This document shows positions 17,402 to 26,424 of a DNA stretch of 64,000 nucleotides, one piece after another. The translations under genes were made by a program, and so were the position numbers. This DNA is from Rhodospirillales bacterium CG15_BIG_FIL_POST_REV_8_21_14_020_66_15 (lineage in GTDB: Bacteria; Pseudomonadota; Alphaproteobacteria; Rhodospirillales; Casp-alpha2), in the NCBI GenBank assembly GCA_002781745.1, contig PFFW01000013.1, positions 1-64,000 on the forward strand, written 5' to 3'. The notes under the pieces were generated by a model that saw only the letters and a list, made by a program, of their open reading frames with translations, had not been told where the DNA came from and did not search any database. Position 1 is the stretch's first letter; each line of letters starts with the position of its first letter.

Positions 17402-18220
17402 ATGGATCGCGACGACATCAAGGCTCACTGGCGCAATTGGGCCAATACCTACGGAACCGACCTGCGCGCGACGACCAAGACGTCGACCGCAAAGAAGCTG
17501 GAATTGGACGCGCTCACCCGCGCTTTCCGCCGCGCGATGGGTCCCCGTCCCCAAGGGCGCGTTCTTGAAATCGGTTGCGGCAACGGGGCGAACTGCCTCC
17601 ACCTCGCCGCCGCGTTTCCCGATCTGCGCTTCACGGGCGTGGACTTCATTCCGGAAATGATCGAGGCGGCGGCAACGAGGCGAGCCGACTCCGGCTTGTC
17701 CGAAAATCGCCTGAGCCTTGTCGTCGGCGACGTTCTCGATCCATCGTTAACCCTGGGGGACGCATTCGATCTGATCTTCACGGACCGCTGCCTGATCAAT
17801 CTCCGCAGCGACGATCAGATCTGCACCGCCCTGACCCGGCTGTCGTCGATGCTCGCGCCGGGCGGCCATCTGGTCATGATCGAGAACAGCACCACGTCCT
17901 ACGCGCAGCAGAACTGGGCGCGCGAGGTGCTGGGCCTTCCTCCTCGAACCCCGGCGGCGTTCAATCACTTTCTGGACGAGCAGGTTGTCATCCCCCACCT
18001 GGAGGAGGCCTGCGGCCTGAAGGTTCTCGACATCGAGGACTTCATCAGCCTGCACGATCTGGTGCTCTATGCCCTTCTGCCCGCATTGAACGGCGGAGAA
18101 ATCGATTACGAGCATCCGCTGGTGGAATTCGCAACGACGTTGAATATCGCCGCCTCGGGCAGGACCCCGAGCAGCTTCGGAATGTTCGGGCAGAACCGTT
18201 TATTTTTCTGTCGCAAGTAG
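17402..18220 (+). CDS. Class I SAM-dependent methyltransferase
   Basis: 272 residues. Motif I is GRVLEIGCGNGANCLHLA near residues 50-67, followed by FTGVDFIPEMIEAA and the motif IV-like DAFDLIFTDRCLINL. Methylation of a small molecule or sugar is likely. It stands 30 bp after the large glycosyltransferase-like gene and 38 bp before the HAD gene, at the head of the NeuB-containing module. Confidence 0.82.
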   Translation: MDRDDIKAHWRNWANTYGTDLRATTKTSTAKKLELDALTRAFRRAMGPRPQGRVLEIGCGNGANCLHLAAAFPDLRFTGVDFIPEMIEAAATRRADSGLSENRLSLVVGDVLDPSLTLGDAFDLIFTDRCLINLRSDDQICTALTRLSSMLAPGGHLVMIENSTTSYAQQNWAREVLGLPPRTPAAFNHFLDEQVVIPHLEEACGLKVLDIEDFISLHDLVLYALLPALNGGEIDYEHPLVEFATTLNIAASGRTPSSFGMFGQNRLFFCRK

Positions 18221-18258
18221 CTTTGAGGGACGCGGAAATTCGGAATGGGACGGACCCC

Positions 18259-18894
18259 ATGAACAGCCTGGGGCTTTTCCTCGATTTCGACGGCACACTG
18301 GCGGACAGCCTGGATGTCATGCGGAACGTCTATTCCCGGTTCCTTAGCGACCACGGGGCACGTCCCACCGATGAAGAGTTCGATCGCCTGAACGGTCCGC
18401 CGCTGAACGTGATCGTCGCGGATATGAAGGAAACCCACCAGCTTCAAGACGACGTGCCGACACTCCGCAATCGGTATCTGACCGCCGTCCGAAGGGGACT
18501 CGCCGATGCGCCGCCCGCGCCCGGCGCCGGCGAGTTGTTGGCGGCGGTGCATGGCCGGAACTGGACGGTAGGAGTGGTGACATCGTCCGACCGGCGCCTT
18601 GTCGACGATTGGCTCGACCGAACGGGACTTCGCCCGTTCGTCGCGGAAGTGGTCGGCGGCGGTGACGTGGCCCGGGGCAAACCGGACCCGGAACCGTACC
18701 GCGTGATGCTCGCCCGCACCGGCTGCGATCCGGAGCGGTCCTGGGCCATCGAGGATTCCCGCAAGGGCGCCCAATCGTCGCTGTCGGCGGGGCTGCGGAC
18801 CGCAGTCGTCGCCGCGCGGGCGAACCGGGAGAATTGGCCCGCGGGCGTGCATTTCATTTCCGATCTTCGCGACATGTTGGCCCGCATTGACTGA
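18259..18894 (+). CDS. HAD-family phosphatase
   Basis: 211 residues from ATG 18259. All HAD motifs are present: I, LFLDFDGTLADS (nucleophile Asp near residue 9); II, VGVVTSSD; III/IV, ARGKPDPEPY followed by WAIEDSRKGAQS. A small alpha-helical cap sits between motifs I and II, as in beta-phosphoglucomutase and sugar-phosphate phosphatases. In a module containing a NeuB-like synthase it may remove the phosphate from a sugar-acid phosphate, the job NeuB-pathway and KdsC-type phosphatases perform. It overlaps the following NUDIX gene by 8 bp. Confidence 0.85.
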   Translation: MNSLGLFLDFDGTLADSLDVMRNVYSRFLSDHGARPTDEEFDRLNGPPLNVIVADMKETHQLQDDVPTLRNRYLTAVRRGLADAPPAPGAGELLAAVHGRNWTVGVVTSSDRRLVDDWLDRTGLRPFVAEVVGGGDVARGKPDPEPYRVMLARTGCDPERSWAIEDSRKGAQSSLSAGLRTAVVAARANRENWPAGVHFISDLRDMLARID

Positions 18895-19603
18895 TCCGAC
18901 GGCCGAGAGGATCGCCGGCACCTGCCGGGCCGTGCTCGGTTCGCGGGCACCGCAACCAGAAGGCCGGCTCCTTGCCGAAGTCGAGCGGCTCTGGCAGGCG
19001 GCGCGGAGCCGTAAAGGCCCCGCCCTGTTCAACGGAAACCTGTTCAGCGTCGCGGAGAGAACCGGCGGCAGCATTTCCGGTTTCATCGCCGAATACAGAT
19101 GGTTTATTGCACAGCGGATGAACCCCGGATTGACCCGGCAACTCGACATCCGCCCCTTGAGCGTTACCGGATATCTGCAGTGCGATGACGGCGTGATCGT
19201 CGGCCGGAGAAGCGACTGGGTCGAACAGAACCCCGGCGAATGGGAATTCGTCCCGTCAGGCACGGTCGACCCGTCATCGATTGATCCCGACGGCCATGTC
19301 GATTTCCAACGGGCGCTGTTGACGGAACTGGGGGAAGAAATCGGGATTGCCGAGGATCAGGTCGCCCTCCCGCTTGAGCCGTTCGTCATCGTGGAGGATC
19401 ATGACGCGATGGTGACGGATGTGGTGCTGCGCGGCCATCTGCGGGCTTCCGCGGCGAGCGTCATGTCCGCGTTCGACGCCCTTCGGAACCGGGAATACAC
19501 GGAAATCATGGTCCTGCCCCTGACGTCGGTAGGTTGCGGCTGCCCTGTCGCCCTCACGCCGGTTTCCCGGGCCATCGTCAAAGCCGCGGTTAACGAAACA
19601 TGA
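18887..19603 (+). CDS. NUDIX hydrolase with degenerate Nudix box
   Basis: 238 residues, TTG start 18887 overlapping the HAD stop. The strand pattern of the fold is present (LDIRPLSVTGYLQCDDGVIVGRR in pieces, then EWEFVPSGTVD). The Nudix box is imperfect: the Arg of the R-E-U-x-E-E-x-G-U core is Thr (TELGEEIGI), and the Glu normally after the first Gly is displaced by an insertion; the two metal-binding Glu residues remain. NUDIX enzymes cleave nucleoside diphosphates linked to other groups. A role in regulating or editing a nucleotide sugar made by the neighbours is an inference. It overlaps the next start by 4 bp. Confidence 0.75.
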   Translation: MTDPTAERIAGTCRAVLGSRAPQPEGRLLAEVERLWQAARSRKGPALFNGNLFSVAERTGGSISGFIAEYRWFIAQRMNPGLTRQLDIRPLSVTGYLQCDDGVIVGRRSDWVEQNPGEWEFVPSGTVDPSSIDPDGHVDFQRALLTELGEEIGIAEDQVALPLEPFVIVEDHDAMVTDVVLRGHLRASAASVMSAFDALRNREYTEIMVLPLTSVGCGCPVALTPVSRAIVKAAVNET

Positions 19604-20661
19604 GACACCGGATCACCATCGCCGGCCGCGTCGTCGGCCCCGGTCAGCCGCCCTATGTGATCGCCGAGATGTCGGGCAATCACAACGGCGATCTCGACCG
19701 CGCCTTGGCGCTGGTCGACATGGCGGCCGAGATGGGCGCCGACGCGGTCAAGCTGCAGACCTACACGGCGGACACCATCACCATCGACCACGACGGGCCG
19801 GGATTCACGGTCGAGGGTGGATTGTGGGACGGGCGCACGCTCTATGACCTGTACGAAGAGGCGCATACCCCATGGGAGTGGCACGCCGATCTGTTCGCGC
19901 GCGGCCGCGAACGGGGCATCACCATGTTCTCGTCCCCGTTCGACGAAACCGCGATCGACTTCCTGGAAGAACTCGGCTGCCCCGCCTACAAGATCGCGTC
20001 GTTCGAGGCCATGGACCTGCCGTTGATCCTGAAGGCGGCAGCGACGGGCAAGCCGCTCATCATCTCCACGGGGATGGTCACGCCCGAGGAAATCGATGAA
20101 CTCATGGGCCTGCTCGGTGAAACCGGCACGGCGCAGGTTGCACTCCTGCATTGCGTCAGCGCCTATCCGGCCCCCATCGAGGCGTCGAACATCCGCACCA
20201 TCCCGGAGCTGGCCGCCCGCTACGACGCGGTTATCGGCCTGTCGGACCACACCCCGGGCACTGCCGTTGCCGTCGCCGCCGTCAGTCTGGGTGCCGCCAT
20301 CGTTGAAAAGCACGTCTGCCTGTCCCGCGCCGACGGCGGCGTCGACAGCGCCTTTTCCCTGGAACCCGCGGAACTGGGTGCCCTGGTCGCCGATTGCGGC
20401 AATGCGTGGGCCGCCCTGGGCGAGCCGCGCATCGGCCGGCAGAGCGCGGCCGAGCCGAGTACCGTGTTCCGGCGTTCGCTGTATGCCGTCGCCGACATCC
20501 CTGCCGGCGCGGTGCTGACCAGGAAGAACGTGCGCTCCATCCGTCCGGGATACGGCCTGGCGCCGAAGCACCTGGACGGCGTGCTGGGCCGCACGGCCGC
20601 GCGCGACATCGCTCGCGGCACGCCGCTTTCCTGGGACCTGATCTCAGGTCCGCGGGATTGA
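19600..20661 (+). CDS. NeuB/PseI-like nonulosonate synthase (PEP condensing)
   Basis: 353 residues. NeuB-type TIM barrel: YVIAEMSGNHNGDLDRAL, ADAVKLQTYTADT, MFSSPFDETAIDFLEEL, YKIASFEAMDLPL, LHCVSAYPAP, GLSDHTPGTAVA and VEKHVCLSRADGGVDSAFSL in pieces. A C-terminal SAF/antifreeze-like domain follows (RRSLYAVADIPAGAVLTRKNVRSIRPG in pieces). Sequence style is closest to pseudaminic acid synthase PseI, which condenses PEP with a 6-deoxy aldose. PseB, PseC and PseG equivalents are not clearly encoded beside it, so the substrate may differ. It sits in the same run as an AroB-like cyclase and a KdsB-like activating enzyme. Confidence 0.87.
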   Translation: MRHRITIAGRVVGPGQPPYVIAEMSGNHNGDLDRALALVDMAAEMGADAVKLQTYTADTITIDHDGPGFTVEGGLWDGRTLYDLYEEAHTPWEWHADLFARGRERGITMFSSPFDETAIDFLEELGCPAYKIASFEAMDLPLILKAAATGKPLIISTGMVTPEEIDELMGLLGETGTAQVALLHCVSAYPAPIEASNIRTIPELAARYDAVIGLSDHTPGTAVAVAAVSLGAAIVEKHVCLSRADGGVDSAFSLEPAELGALVADCGNAWAALGEPRIGRQSAAEPSTVFRRSLYAVADIPAGAVLTRKNVRSIRPGYGLAPKHLDGVLGRTAARDIARGTPLSWDLISGPRD

Positions 20662-20677
20662 ACCGAAGAAAGACCTC

Positions 20678-21562
20678 ATGCTGCAAATCATAAAGTGCAT
20701 TCTGGTCGGGTTGGTCCGCGGGCTGACTTGGCCGCTCGGCACCGGCGGACGGCGGCGCGTGTTGCGCATCCTGCGCCAGGGAATGAACACGGCCGGGTTC
20801 GACGAGGTCATCGCGGAGATCCCCACTCCGCGCGGTGCCGTCAGGTTCTACTGCCTGGGCGACCTGCCCCTGTGGCGTGCCCAGACGCTGCTGACCAAGG
20901 AGCCCGAAACCATCGAATGGATCGACACGTTCGACGACGACGAGGTCCTGTTCGATATCGGCGCCAACGTCGGCGTGTACACGGTCTACGCCGCGATCAA
21001 TCGACGGACTCGCGTCCTGGCGTTCGAGCCATTGGCCGCCAACTATTTTCTGCTCAACCGAAACATCGAGGAGAACCGGCTGTCGAACACGGTGAACGCC
21101 TATTGCCTTGCCCTCAACGATACCGACGGTCTGGACAAGTTCCACGTCAGGGACACGGGCTTCGGATCGGCGCTGTCCAGCTTCGCGGAAGCCGTCGACC
21201 ACAACGGGGAAGCCTTCACCGCCCGCTTCGAACAAGGCATGGTCGGCATGTCGCTGGACGGCTTCATCGCAAAGTTCGGCCCGCCCTTCCCGAACCACGT
21301 CAAGATCGACGTCGACGGCATCGAGGATAAGATCGTCATCGGCGCGAAACGCACTCTGGCGGACCCGCGCCTGCGGTCCCTGTCCATCGAACTGGACGCC
21401 GCCCGCCCCGATTACACGGACGCCGTCATCCGTGACATCGAGGCCGCGGGCCTGACCCTGGTCAGCAAGCGCCGCTCGCCGGATCTGGACGGCACGCCGT
21501 TCGGCAACATATACAACTACCTGTTCCGGCGACCCGACCAAGACGGAGACAAGCGGCAATGA
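20678..21562 (+). CDS. FkbM-family methyltransferase
   Basis: 294 residues. FkbM signature: LFDIGANVGVYTVYAAI, then VLAFEPLAANYFLLNRNI, and the downstream VKIDVDGIEDKIVIGAKR, where the DVDG/DVEG loop is diagnostic of this O-methyltransferase family. It likely O-methylates a sugar hydroxyl. It overlaps the Gfo/Idh gene downstream by 4 bp and follows the NeuB-like synthase by 16 bp. Confidence 0.85.
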   Translation: MLQIIKCILVGLVRGLTWPLGTGGRRRVLRILRQGMNTAGFDEVIAEIPTPRGAVRFYCLGDLPLWRAQTLLTKEPETIEWIDTFDDDEVLFDIGANVGVYTVYAAINRRTRVLAFEPLAANYFLLNRNIEENRLSNTVNAYCLALNDTDGLDKFHVRDTGFGSALSSFAEAVDHNGEAFTARFEQGMVGMSLDGFIAKFGPPFPNHVKIDVDGIEDKIVIGAKRTLADPRLRSLSIELDAARPDYTDAVIRDIEAAGLTLVSKRRSPDLDGTPFGNIYNYLFRRPDQDGDKRQ

Positions 21563-22599
21563 CGACGGACGCGCGACGGCTTCGCGTCGCCATCGCCGGG
21601 TACGGTGTCGTGGGACAGCGGCGGCGACAGTTCATCGATGGCCACCCGGACCTTGAAACCGTCTGCGTCTGCGACAGGGCCTTCGACGGCAGCGGCCGGA
21701 TGGCGGACGGCGTCGCCTATTTCCGTACACCCGAGGACCTGCTGACCCAGGAGTTCGACGCCCTGTTCGTGTGCATGACCAACGACGTCGCCCCAGACGT
21801 CACCATCGCCGGGCTGGAGAAGGAGGTCCACGTGTTCTGCGAAAAGCCGCCGGGCCGCGACGTGGCAGACATTCGGCGCGTCGTCGACGCGGAGAGGGCG
21901 CACCCCGGCCAGGCGTTGAAATACGGCTTCAACCATCGCTATCACGAATCGGTCCGCGACGCCCTGGCGCTGGCGCAAAGCGGGCAGTTCGGCCGGATCA
22001 TCAACATGCGCGGGGTGTACGGCAAGTCCCAGTTCATCAGCTACGGCAGGCATTCCGACTGGCGGACCGAGCGCGCCGTCGCCGGCGGCGGCATCCTGCT
22101 CGACCAGGGCATCCACATGGTCGATCTGATGCGCCTGTTCGCCGGTGAGTTCACCCAGGTTCACAGTTTCGTTTCCAACGATTACTGGCGCCACGACGTC
22201 GAGGACAACGCCTACGCCCTGATGCGCACCGAGGCGGGCGTCGTCGGCATGCTGCATTCCAGCGCCACGCAGTGGCGCCACCGTTTCTCGCTCGACATCA
22301 CGCTGGAGAAGGGCGCCCTGATCCTCAGCGGCATCCTGTCCGGATCGAAGAGCTACGGCGCCGAGACCCTGACCGTGGTCCATGCCGGCGAGGACGACCT
22401 GGGCGACCCGAAGGAACAGGTGACGCGCTACAACACGGATCCGTCCTGGGCCGACGAGATCGCCGACTTCGCCGACGCCATCAGGACGGGCCGGCCGATC
22501 ACGGAAGGCTCGTCGGAAGACGCGCTGAAGACCATGGACCTCGTCTACCGGATCTACAAGGCCGACCCCGAATGGCGGACACGCTGGAACCTGGACTGA
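21559..22599 (+). CDS. Gfo/Idh/MocA family oxidoreductase
   Basis: 346 residues. N-terminal Rossmann motif VAIAGYGVVGQRRRQF, EKP signature in VFCEKPPGRDVAD (about residue 95), substrate motif GFNHRYHESV, and GGGILLDQGIHMVDL in the second domain. It probably performs a redox step on a sugar or sugar acid of the NeuB-like/AroB-like module. It is one of five Gfo/Idh-type proteins or domains in the window. Confidence 0.85.
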   Translation: MTTDARRLRVAIAGYGVVGQRRRQFIDGHPDLETVCVCDRAFDGSGRMADGVAYFRTPEDLLTQEFDALFVCMTNDVAPDVTIAGLEKEVHVFCEKPPGRDVADIRRVVDAERAHPGQALKYGFNHRYHESVRDALALAQSGQFGRIINMRGVYGKSQFISYGRHSDWRTERAVAGGGILLDQGIHMVDLMRLFAGEFTQVHSFVSNDYWRHDVEDNAYALMRTEAGVVGMLHSSATQWRHRFSLDITLEKGALILSGILSGSKSYGAETLTVVHAGEDDLGDPKEQVTRYNTDPSWADEIADFADAIRTGRPITEGSSEDALKTMDLVYRIYKADPEWRTRWNLD

Positions 22600-22603
22600 C
22601 GCC

Positions 22604-23392
22604 ATGGCCAACATCCAGTTCCGCACGCCCCATCTGGCGGCCTACTTCATGACCCACCGGCGCTGCTGGGACGAGTTCTATCCCTCGGAACGCTGGGTGT
22701 TCGACCGTATCGGCGCGCTGCCCGGCGGGTTCGGCCGCGTGCTCGACGTCGGCTGCGCCGTCGGCGGCCTTGGCCGCGCGTTGGAGGAGCGATTCCCGCT
22801 CGCCTCCTACCTGGGCCTGGACATCAATGCCGGCGCCGTCGACGCGGCGCGGACGCAGCCAGCGCTCGCCGCGCCCGCGCGGTTCGAATGCGCGGACATC
22901 GTCGACTGCGAGTGGCTGGACGACGGCGCCTTCGACACGGTGGCCTCGCTGTCCGTCGCCGACTGGAACGTGGAGACGGACGCCATCGTCGCCGCCTGCT
23001 GGCGCCGCGTGGCGCCGGGCGGACGGCTGGTCGTTTCCCTGCGCCTGACCGAAGGCGCCGGAACCCGCGATCCGGCGGTCAGCTATCAGCCGATCGTCCC
23101 GGCCGAGGAGATCGATGCCGCCGATGCCGGCGACGTCGAGAACGCGCCCTATGTGGTGCTTAACGGCGGCGAAGCGTTGCGTCTGTTCCTGGATCTCGAA
23201 CCGGCGCCGGCCGGGATCCTCGCCTACGGCTATTGGGGTGCGCCGTCGAAGACGGCGATCACGCCCTACGACCGCCTCGCCTTCGCGGTGCTCTCCGTGA
23301 GTCGGGGCAAAACCGACGCGCCGGCGACGGACACCCGCCTGGAATGCCATCTCCCCGCGGCGCTGTTCGCCGCGGCGTCGAAGCAGGGATAA
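22604..23392 (+). CDS. Class I SAM-dependent methyltransferase
   Basis: 262 residues. SAM motif I GRVLDVGCAVGGLGRALE near residues 45-62, then YLGLDINAGAVDAAR and the motif IV-like FDTVASLSVADWNV. The target is unknown; the gene lies between a Gfo/Idh and a HisC-like aminotransferase, 4 bp after the former. The C-terminal domain (residues 150-262) may carry substrate specificity and has no motif I recognise. Confidence 0.82.
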   Translation: MANIQFRTPHLAAYFMTHRRCWDEFYPSERWVFDRIGALPGGFGRVLDVGCAVGGLGRALEERFPLASYLGLDINAGAVDAARTQPALAAPARFECADIVDCEWLDDGAFDTVASLSVADWNVETDAIVAACWRRVAPGGRLVVSLRLTEGAGTRDPAVSYQPIVPAEEIDAADAGDVENAPYVVLNGGEALRLFLDLEPAPAGILAYGYWGAPSKTAITPYDRLAFAVLSVSRGKTDAPATDTRLECHLPAALFAAASKQG

Positions 23393-23401
23393 CGCCCGCC
23401 A

Positions 23402-24493
23402 ATGACCAAATCCATTCCCGTTCCCCGTCCCGGCGTCCGCGACGAATCCCTGGTCCGGCCCGACTGGACCTCCCAGGCCGCGCGCTCCAAGGGCGCCCTG
23501 TGGCTCGACCGCAACGAAAACATCGACCCGGCGCTGGCCGAGGTGACGACCGGCGTCCTTCGCGCGCTCGATGGCCACGCCCTCTACACCTATCCGGACC
23601 TGGGCGCACTCTACGCCAAGCTGGCGCGCTCGCTGGGCACGGGAGGCGCCGACCAGCATGTGCTGGCGGCCGGCTCCGACGGCGCCATCCGGGCGACCTT
23701 CGAGGCTTTCGTCTCGCCGGGCGACGTGGTGATCCACACGGCGCCGACCTTCGCCATGTATTCGGTCTATGCCCGCATGTACGCCGCCGACGCGCGGCCG
23801 GCGGAATACCTTGCCTCGGACGACGGGCCCTACCTGGACGCCGAGGCCCTGATCGGCGCCATCGCGTCGTCGTCCCCCCGCCTGGTCTGCCTGCCCAATC
23901 CGGACAGTCCCACCGGTACGGTGGTGGATGCGGAAACCCGGAGGCGGATCGTCTCCGCCGCCGGCCGGGCCGGCGCGGTCATGCTGATCGACGAAGCCTA
24001 CTTCCCGTTCCATCCGGAAACGGCCGCGGCCTGGGTCCTCGATCATCCGCACCTGATCGTCACGCGGTCCTTCGGCAAGGCCTGGGGCCTGGCGGGCTGC
24101 CGCGTCGGGCTTGCCGTCGCCCACCCGGACATGGCCCGCATCCTGCACAAGGTGCGCCCGATGTACGAGATCGGCGCGCTGTCCGCCAACGTGCTGGAGA
24201 ACATGCTCGACCACGCGGACGCGGTCGCCGCCAGCGTCGCGCGGATCAACGAAGGCAAGGATTGGTTCGTGGGCGAGATGCGCGCCCTGGGCTACAAGGT
24301 TCTGCCGGGGCACGGCAATTTCATGCACGTCGCCTTCGGCGCCGACGGCCCGGGCGTCCATGCCGCCCTGGCGGACCGCGTGCTGTACCGCCGGGATTTC
24401 CCGAACTCGGTGCTCGCGGGATACAGCCGGTTTTCGATGGCGCCCAAGGACATCATGGAGGAAGTGGCGGGATTGATCCGCGCCGCCGCATAA
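23402..24493 (+). CDS. HisC-like class I/II aminotransferase
   Basis: 363 residues. Fold-type I PLP enzyme of the histidinol-phosphate aminotransferase type: YTYPDLGALYAKLA, AGSDGAIRATFEAF, CLPNPDSPTGTVVD, LIDEAYFPFH, and Schiff-base Lys226 in TRSFGKAWGLAGCRVG. No his genes other than the acetamidino-type hisH2/hisF2 pair are nearby, so histidine synthesis is unlikely. It should aminate a keto group on a precursor of the module. Similar HisC-like enzymes occur in polysaccharide and phosphonate pathways. Confidence 0.82.
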   Translation: MTKSIPVPRPGVRDESLVRPDWTSQAARSKGALWLDRNENIDPALAEVTTGVLRALDGHALYTYPDLGALYAKLARSLGTGGADQHVLAAGSDGAIRATFEAFVSPGDVVIHTAPTFAMYSVYARMYAADARPAEYLASDDGPYLDAEALIGAIASSSPRLVCLPNPDSPTGTVVDAETRRRIVSAAGRAGAVMLIDEAYFPFHPETAAAWVLDHPHLIVTRSFGKAWGLAGCRVGLAVAHPDMARILHKVRPMYEIGALSANVLENMLDHADAVAASVARINEGKDWFVGEMRALGYKVLPGHGNFMHVAFGADGPGVHAALADRVLYRRDFPNSVLAGYSRFSMAPKDIMEEVAGLIRAAA

Positions 24494-24506
24494 CAGGAAA
24501 ACAACG

Positions 24507-25622
24507 ATGAACGAAGCTCCTCTGAATGTCGCCCTGGTCGGATGCGGCCGCATCGCCGGCCATCACTGTCGCGCCATCCGTGCGACCGAAGGCCTCAGGC
24601 TCGCCGCCCTCTGCGACCTCAAGCCGGAGACCGCTGAACAGTGGATCGAGGGCGACGACATCCCCGTGTTCACCAGCTACCACGAGATGCTGACGACCCT
24701 GCCGGAGATCGACATCGTCGCCGTCATCACGCCGTCCGGCATGCATTTCGAGCACGGCGCGGAAATCCTCGAGGGCTACGGCAAGCACCTGATCCTCGAA
24801 AAGCCGACGGTGCTGCGGTTCTCGGACCTGAACCGTCTGGACGAGATGGCGCGGGCGCGGAGCCTGCGCCTGTTCCCGGTCTACCAGAACCGCTACAACA
24901 AGGCCGTCGTCCGCACCCGCCAGGCAATCGAGGCCGGCGAACTGGGAGAACCCCGGATCATCACCGTGCGCGTGCGCTGGTGCCGACCGCAACGCTACTA
25001 CGATCTGGCGCCGTGGCGCGGCACCTATGCGCTGGACGGCGGGGCGCTGACCAACCAGGGCATCCACCACATGGACCTGCTGCGCCACCTGGGCGGCGAG
25101 GTGAAGCGCGTGAACGCGCAGATGCGCACCCTGGGCGCCGAGATCGAAGTCGAGGACACGGCCGTCGCCGTCATCGAGTTCGAATCGGGCGCCGTCGGCA
25201 CGGTCGAGGTGACGACCTCAGCCCGGCCGCTCGATTTCGAGGCCTCGGTCTCGGTCGTCGGCAGCGAGGGCCTGGCCCAGATCGGCGGCATCGCCGTCAA
25301 CGAACTGCAGATCTTCACGCCGGACCCGGACGCCTGCGCGGCCAACAGCGAGGACTTTTCCGACTGCGTCTACGGCAACGGCCATTACCGGCTGTACGAG
25401 GACCTGGCGGCCGACCTGAACGGCGGCGCCCCCTATCCCATGAGCGTCGACGAGACCGCGAAGACGCTCGCCCTGCTGCACGCCTTCTACGTCTCGGACG
25501 AGAAGGGCGATTGGGTCGCGCCGGGAGAGGAATCCGTGCGCCTGGGCCGCACGGGCGATCCCGTCGCCGACCTCTACCGCACGCCGGCGCCCGGCGCGGA
25601 AAAAAGAAAAGCATCGGAATAA
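24507..25622 (+). CDS. Gfo/Idh/MocA family oxidoreductase
   Basis: 371 residues, with AGGAAAACAACG before the ATG. Motifs: NVALVGCGRIAGHHCRAI, EKP in LILEKPTVLRFSDL (about residues 95-97), YQNRYNKAVVRTRQAI, and GGALTNQGIHHMDLLRHLGG. The C-terminal tail (TPAPGAEKRKASE) is extra. The sequence resembles WlbA/WbpB-type UDP-sugar 3-dehydrogenases in the middle domain, but a substrate cannot be given. Next is the KdsB-like gene 12 bp downstream. Confidence 0.85.
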   Translation: MNEAPLNVALVGCGRIAGHHCRAIRATEGLRLAALCDLKPETAEQWIEGDDIPVFTSYHEMLTTLPEIDIVAVITPSGMHFEHGAEILEGYGKHLILEKPTVLRFSDLNRLDEMARARSLRLFPVYQNRYNKAVVRTRQAIEAGELGEPRIITVRVRWCRPQRYYDLAPWRGTYALDGGALTNQGIHHMDLLRHLGGEVKRVNAQMRTLGAEIEVEDTAVAVIEFESGAVGTVEVTTSARPLDFEASVSVVGSEGLAQIGGIAVNELQIFTPDPDACAANSEDFSDCVYGNGHYRLYEDLAADLNGGAPYPMSVDETAKTLALLHAFYVSDEKGDWVAPGEESVRLGRTGDPVADLYRTPAPGAEKRKASE

Positions 25623-25634
25623 ACGGAGACATCC

Positions 25635-26402
25635 ATGCCAAAGATCATCGGCATCGTGCCCGCGCGCATGAAGGCGTCGCGGTTTCCCGGAAAACCCCTG
25701 TTCCCGATCCTGGGCCGTCCGCTCGTCGAACACGTTTACCAGCGGGCCAGAAAATTCGACAAGTTCGACGGCCTGTTCCTAGCGACCTGCGACCAGGAGA
25801 TCGCCGGCGCCGCCAAGGAGTTCGGCGCACCCGTCATCATGACCGCCGACACCCATACCCGGGCCCTCGACCGCGTGGCCGAGGCCGCGGGAAAATGCGG
25901 CATCGACCTTGCCCCCGACGACATCGTCGTCAACGTCCAGGGGGACGAGCCGATGATGGAACCGGCCATGATCGAGGCGTCCTATCGGCCGCTGCTGGAG
26001 GACCCAAGGGCCGACTGTACGCTGCTCGCCATGGCGATCCGCGACGAGGAGACCTATCGCGACCCCAACGCGCTGAAGGTCGTGTGGAACCTGAACGGCG
26101 ACGTGCTGTACACCTCGCGCTCGCCGATTCCCTACTGCAAGGAGTTCTCGCCGGAGTTGGGCGCCGTGCGCATCTACGGCATCTTCGCCTTCCGCTGGCA
26201 CTTCCTGCAGACCTTCACGAACATGCCGGAATCGCCCCTGGAGCTGGTCGAGGCCTGCGACAGCAACCGCATCATGGACAACGGCTACATCCAGAAGGTC
26301 GCCCCTTATCCGTGGCGGAAGTCCTATTCCGTCGATTCGCGCGAGGACGCGGCCCGCGTCGAGACCGCCATGAAGGAAGACCCCCTGTGGGGCACCTACT
26401 GA
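25635..26402 (+). CDS. KdsB-like CMP-sugar synthetase (3-deoxy-ulosonate cytidylyltransferase)
   Basis: 255 residues, full length for KdsB. Motifs: GIVPARMKASRFPGKPL (canonical IPAR-x-x-STRLPGKPL), VNVQGDEPMMEPAM, SRSPIPYCK. It transfers CMP to the anomeric OH of a 3-deoxy-ulosonic acid. The window shows no other Kdo gene, and the altered first motif plus the operon context suggest a dedicated homologue for the product of the NeuB-like synthase rather than housekeeping Kdo activation. RBS GGAGACATCC precedes the ATG. Confidence 0.82.
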   Translation: MPKIIGIVPARMKASRFPGKPLFPILGRPLVEHVYQRARKFDKFDGLFLATCDQEIAGAAKEFGAPVIMTADTHTRALDRVAEAAGKCGIDLAPDDIVVNVQGDEPMMEPAMIEASYRPLLEDPRADCTLLAMAIRDEETYRDPNALKVVWNLNGDVLYTSRSPIPYCKEFSPELGAVRIYGIFAFRWHFLQTFTNMPESPLELVEACDSNRIMDNGYIQKVAPYPWRKSYSVDSREDAARVETAMKEDPLWGTY

Positions 26403-26424
26403 GGACGAAGGGAGGTCCGGTTCA

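Noticed and set aside
22499-24553. Long antisense open frames (for example 684 codons at 22499-24553 minus, and similar ones at 28308-30296 and 40090-42195)
   Set aside because: They lie opposite well-supported genes with clear domain motifs and arise because G+C-rich codons leave few stops on the other strand. Their translations are Arg/Ala/Gly-rich and show no fold motif.
25635-26402. Housekeeping kdsB for lipopolysaccharide core
   Set aside because: Altered first motif and position within the NeuB-like/AroB-like operon make a dedicated role more likely, though a housekeeping role cannot be excluded without the rest of the genome.
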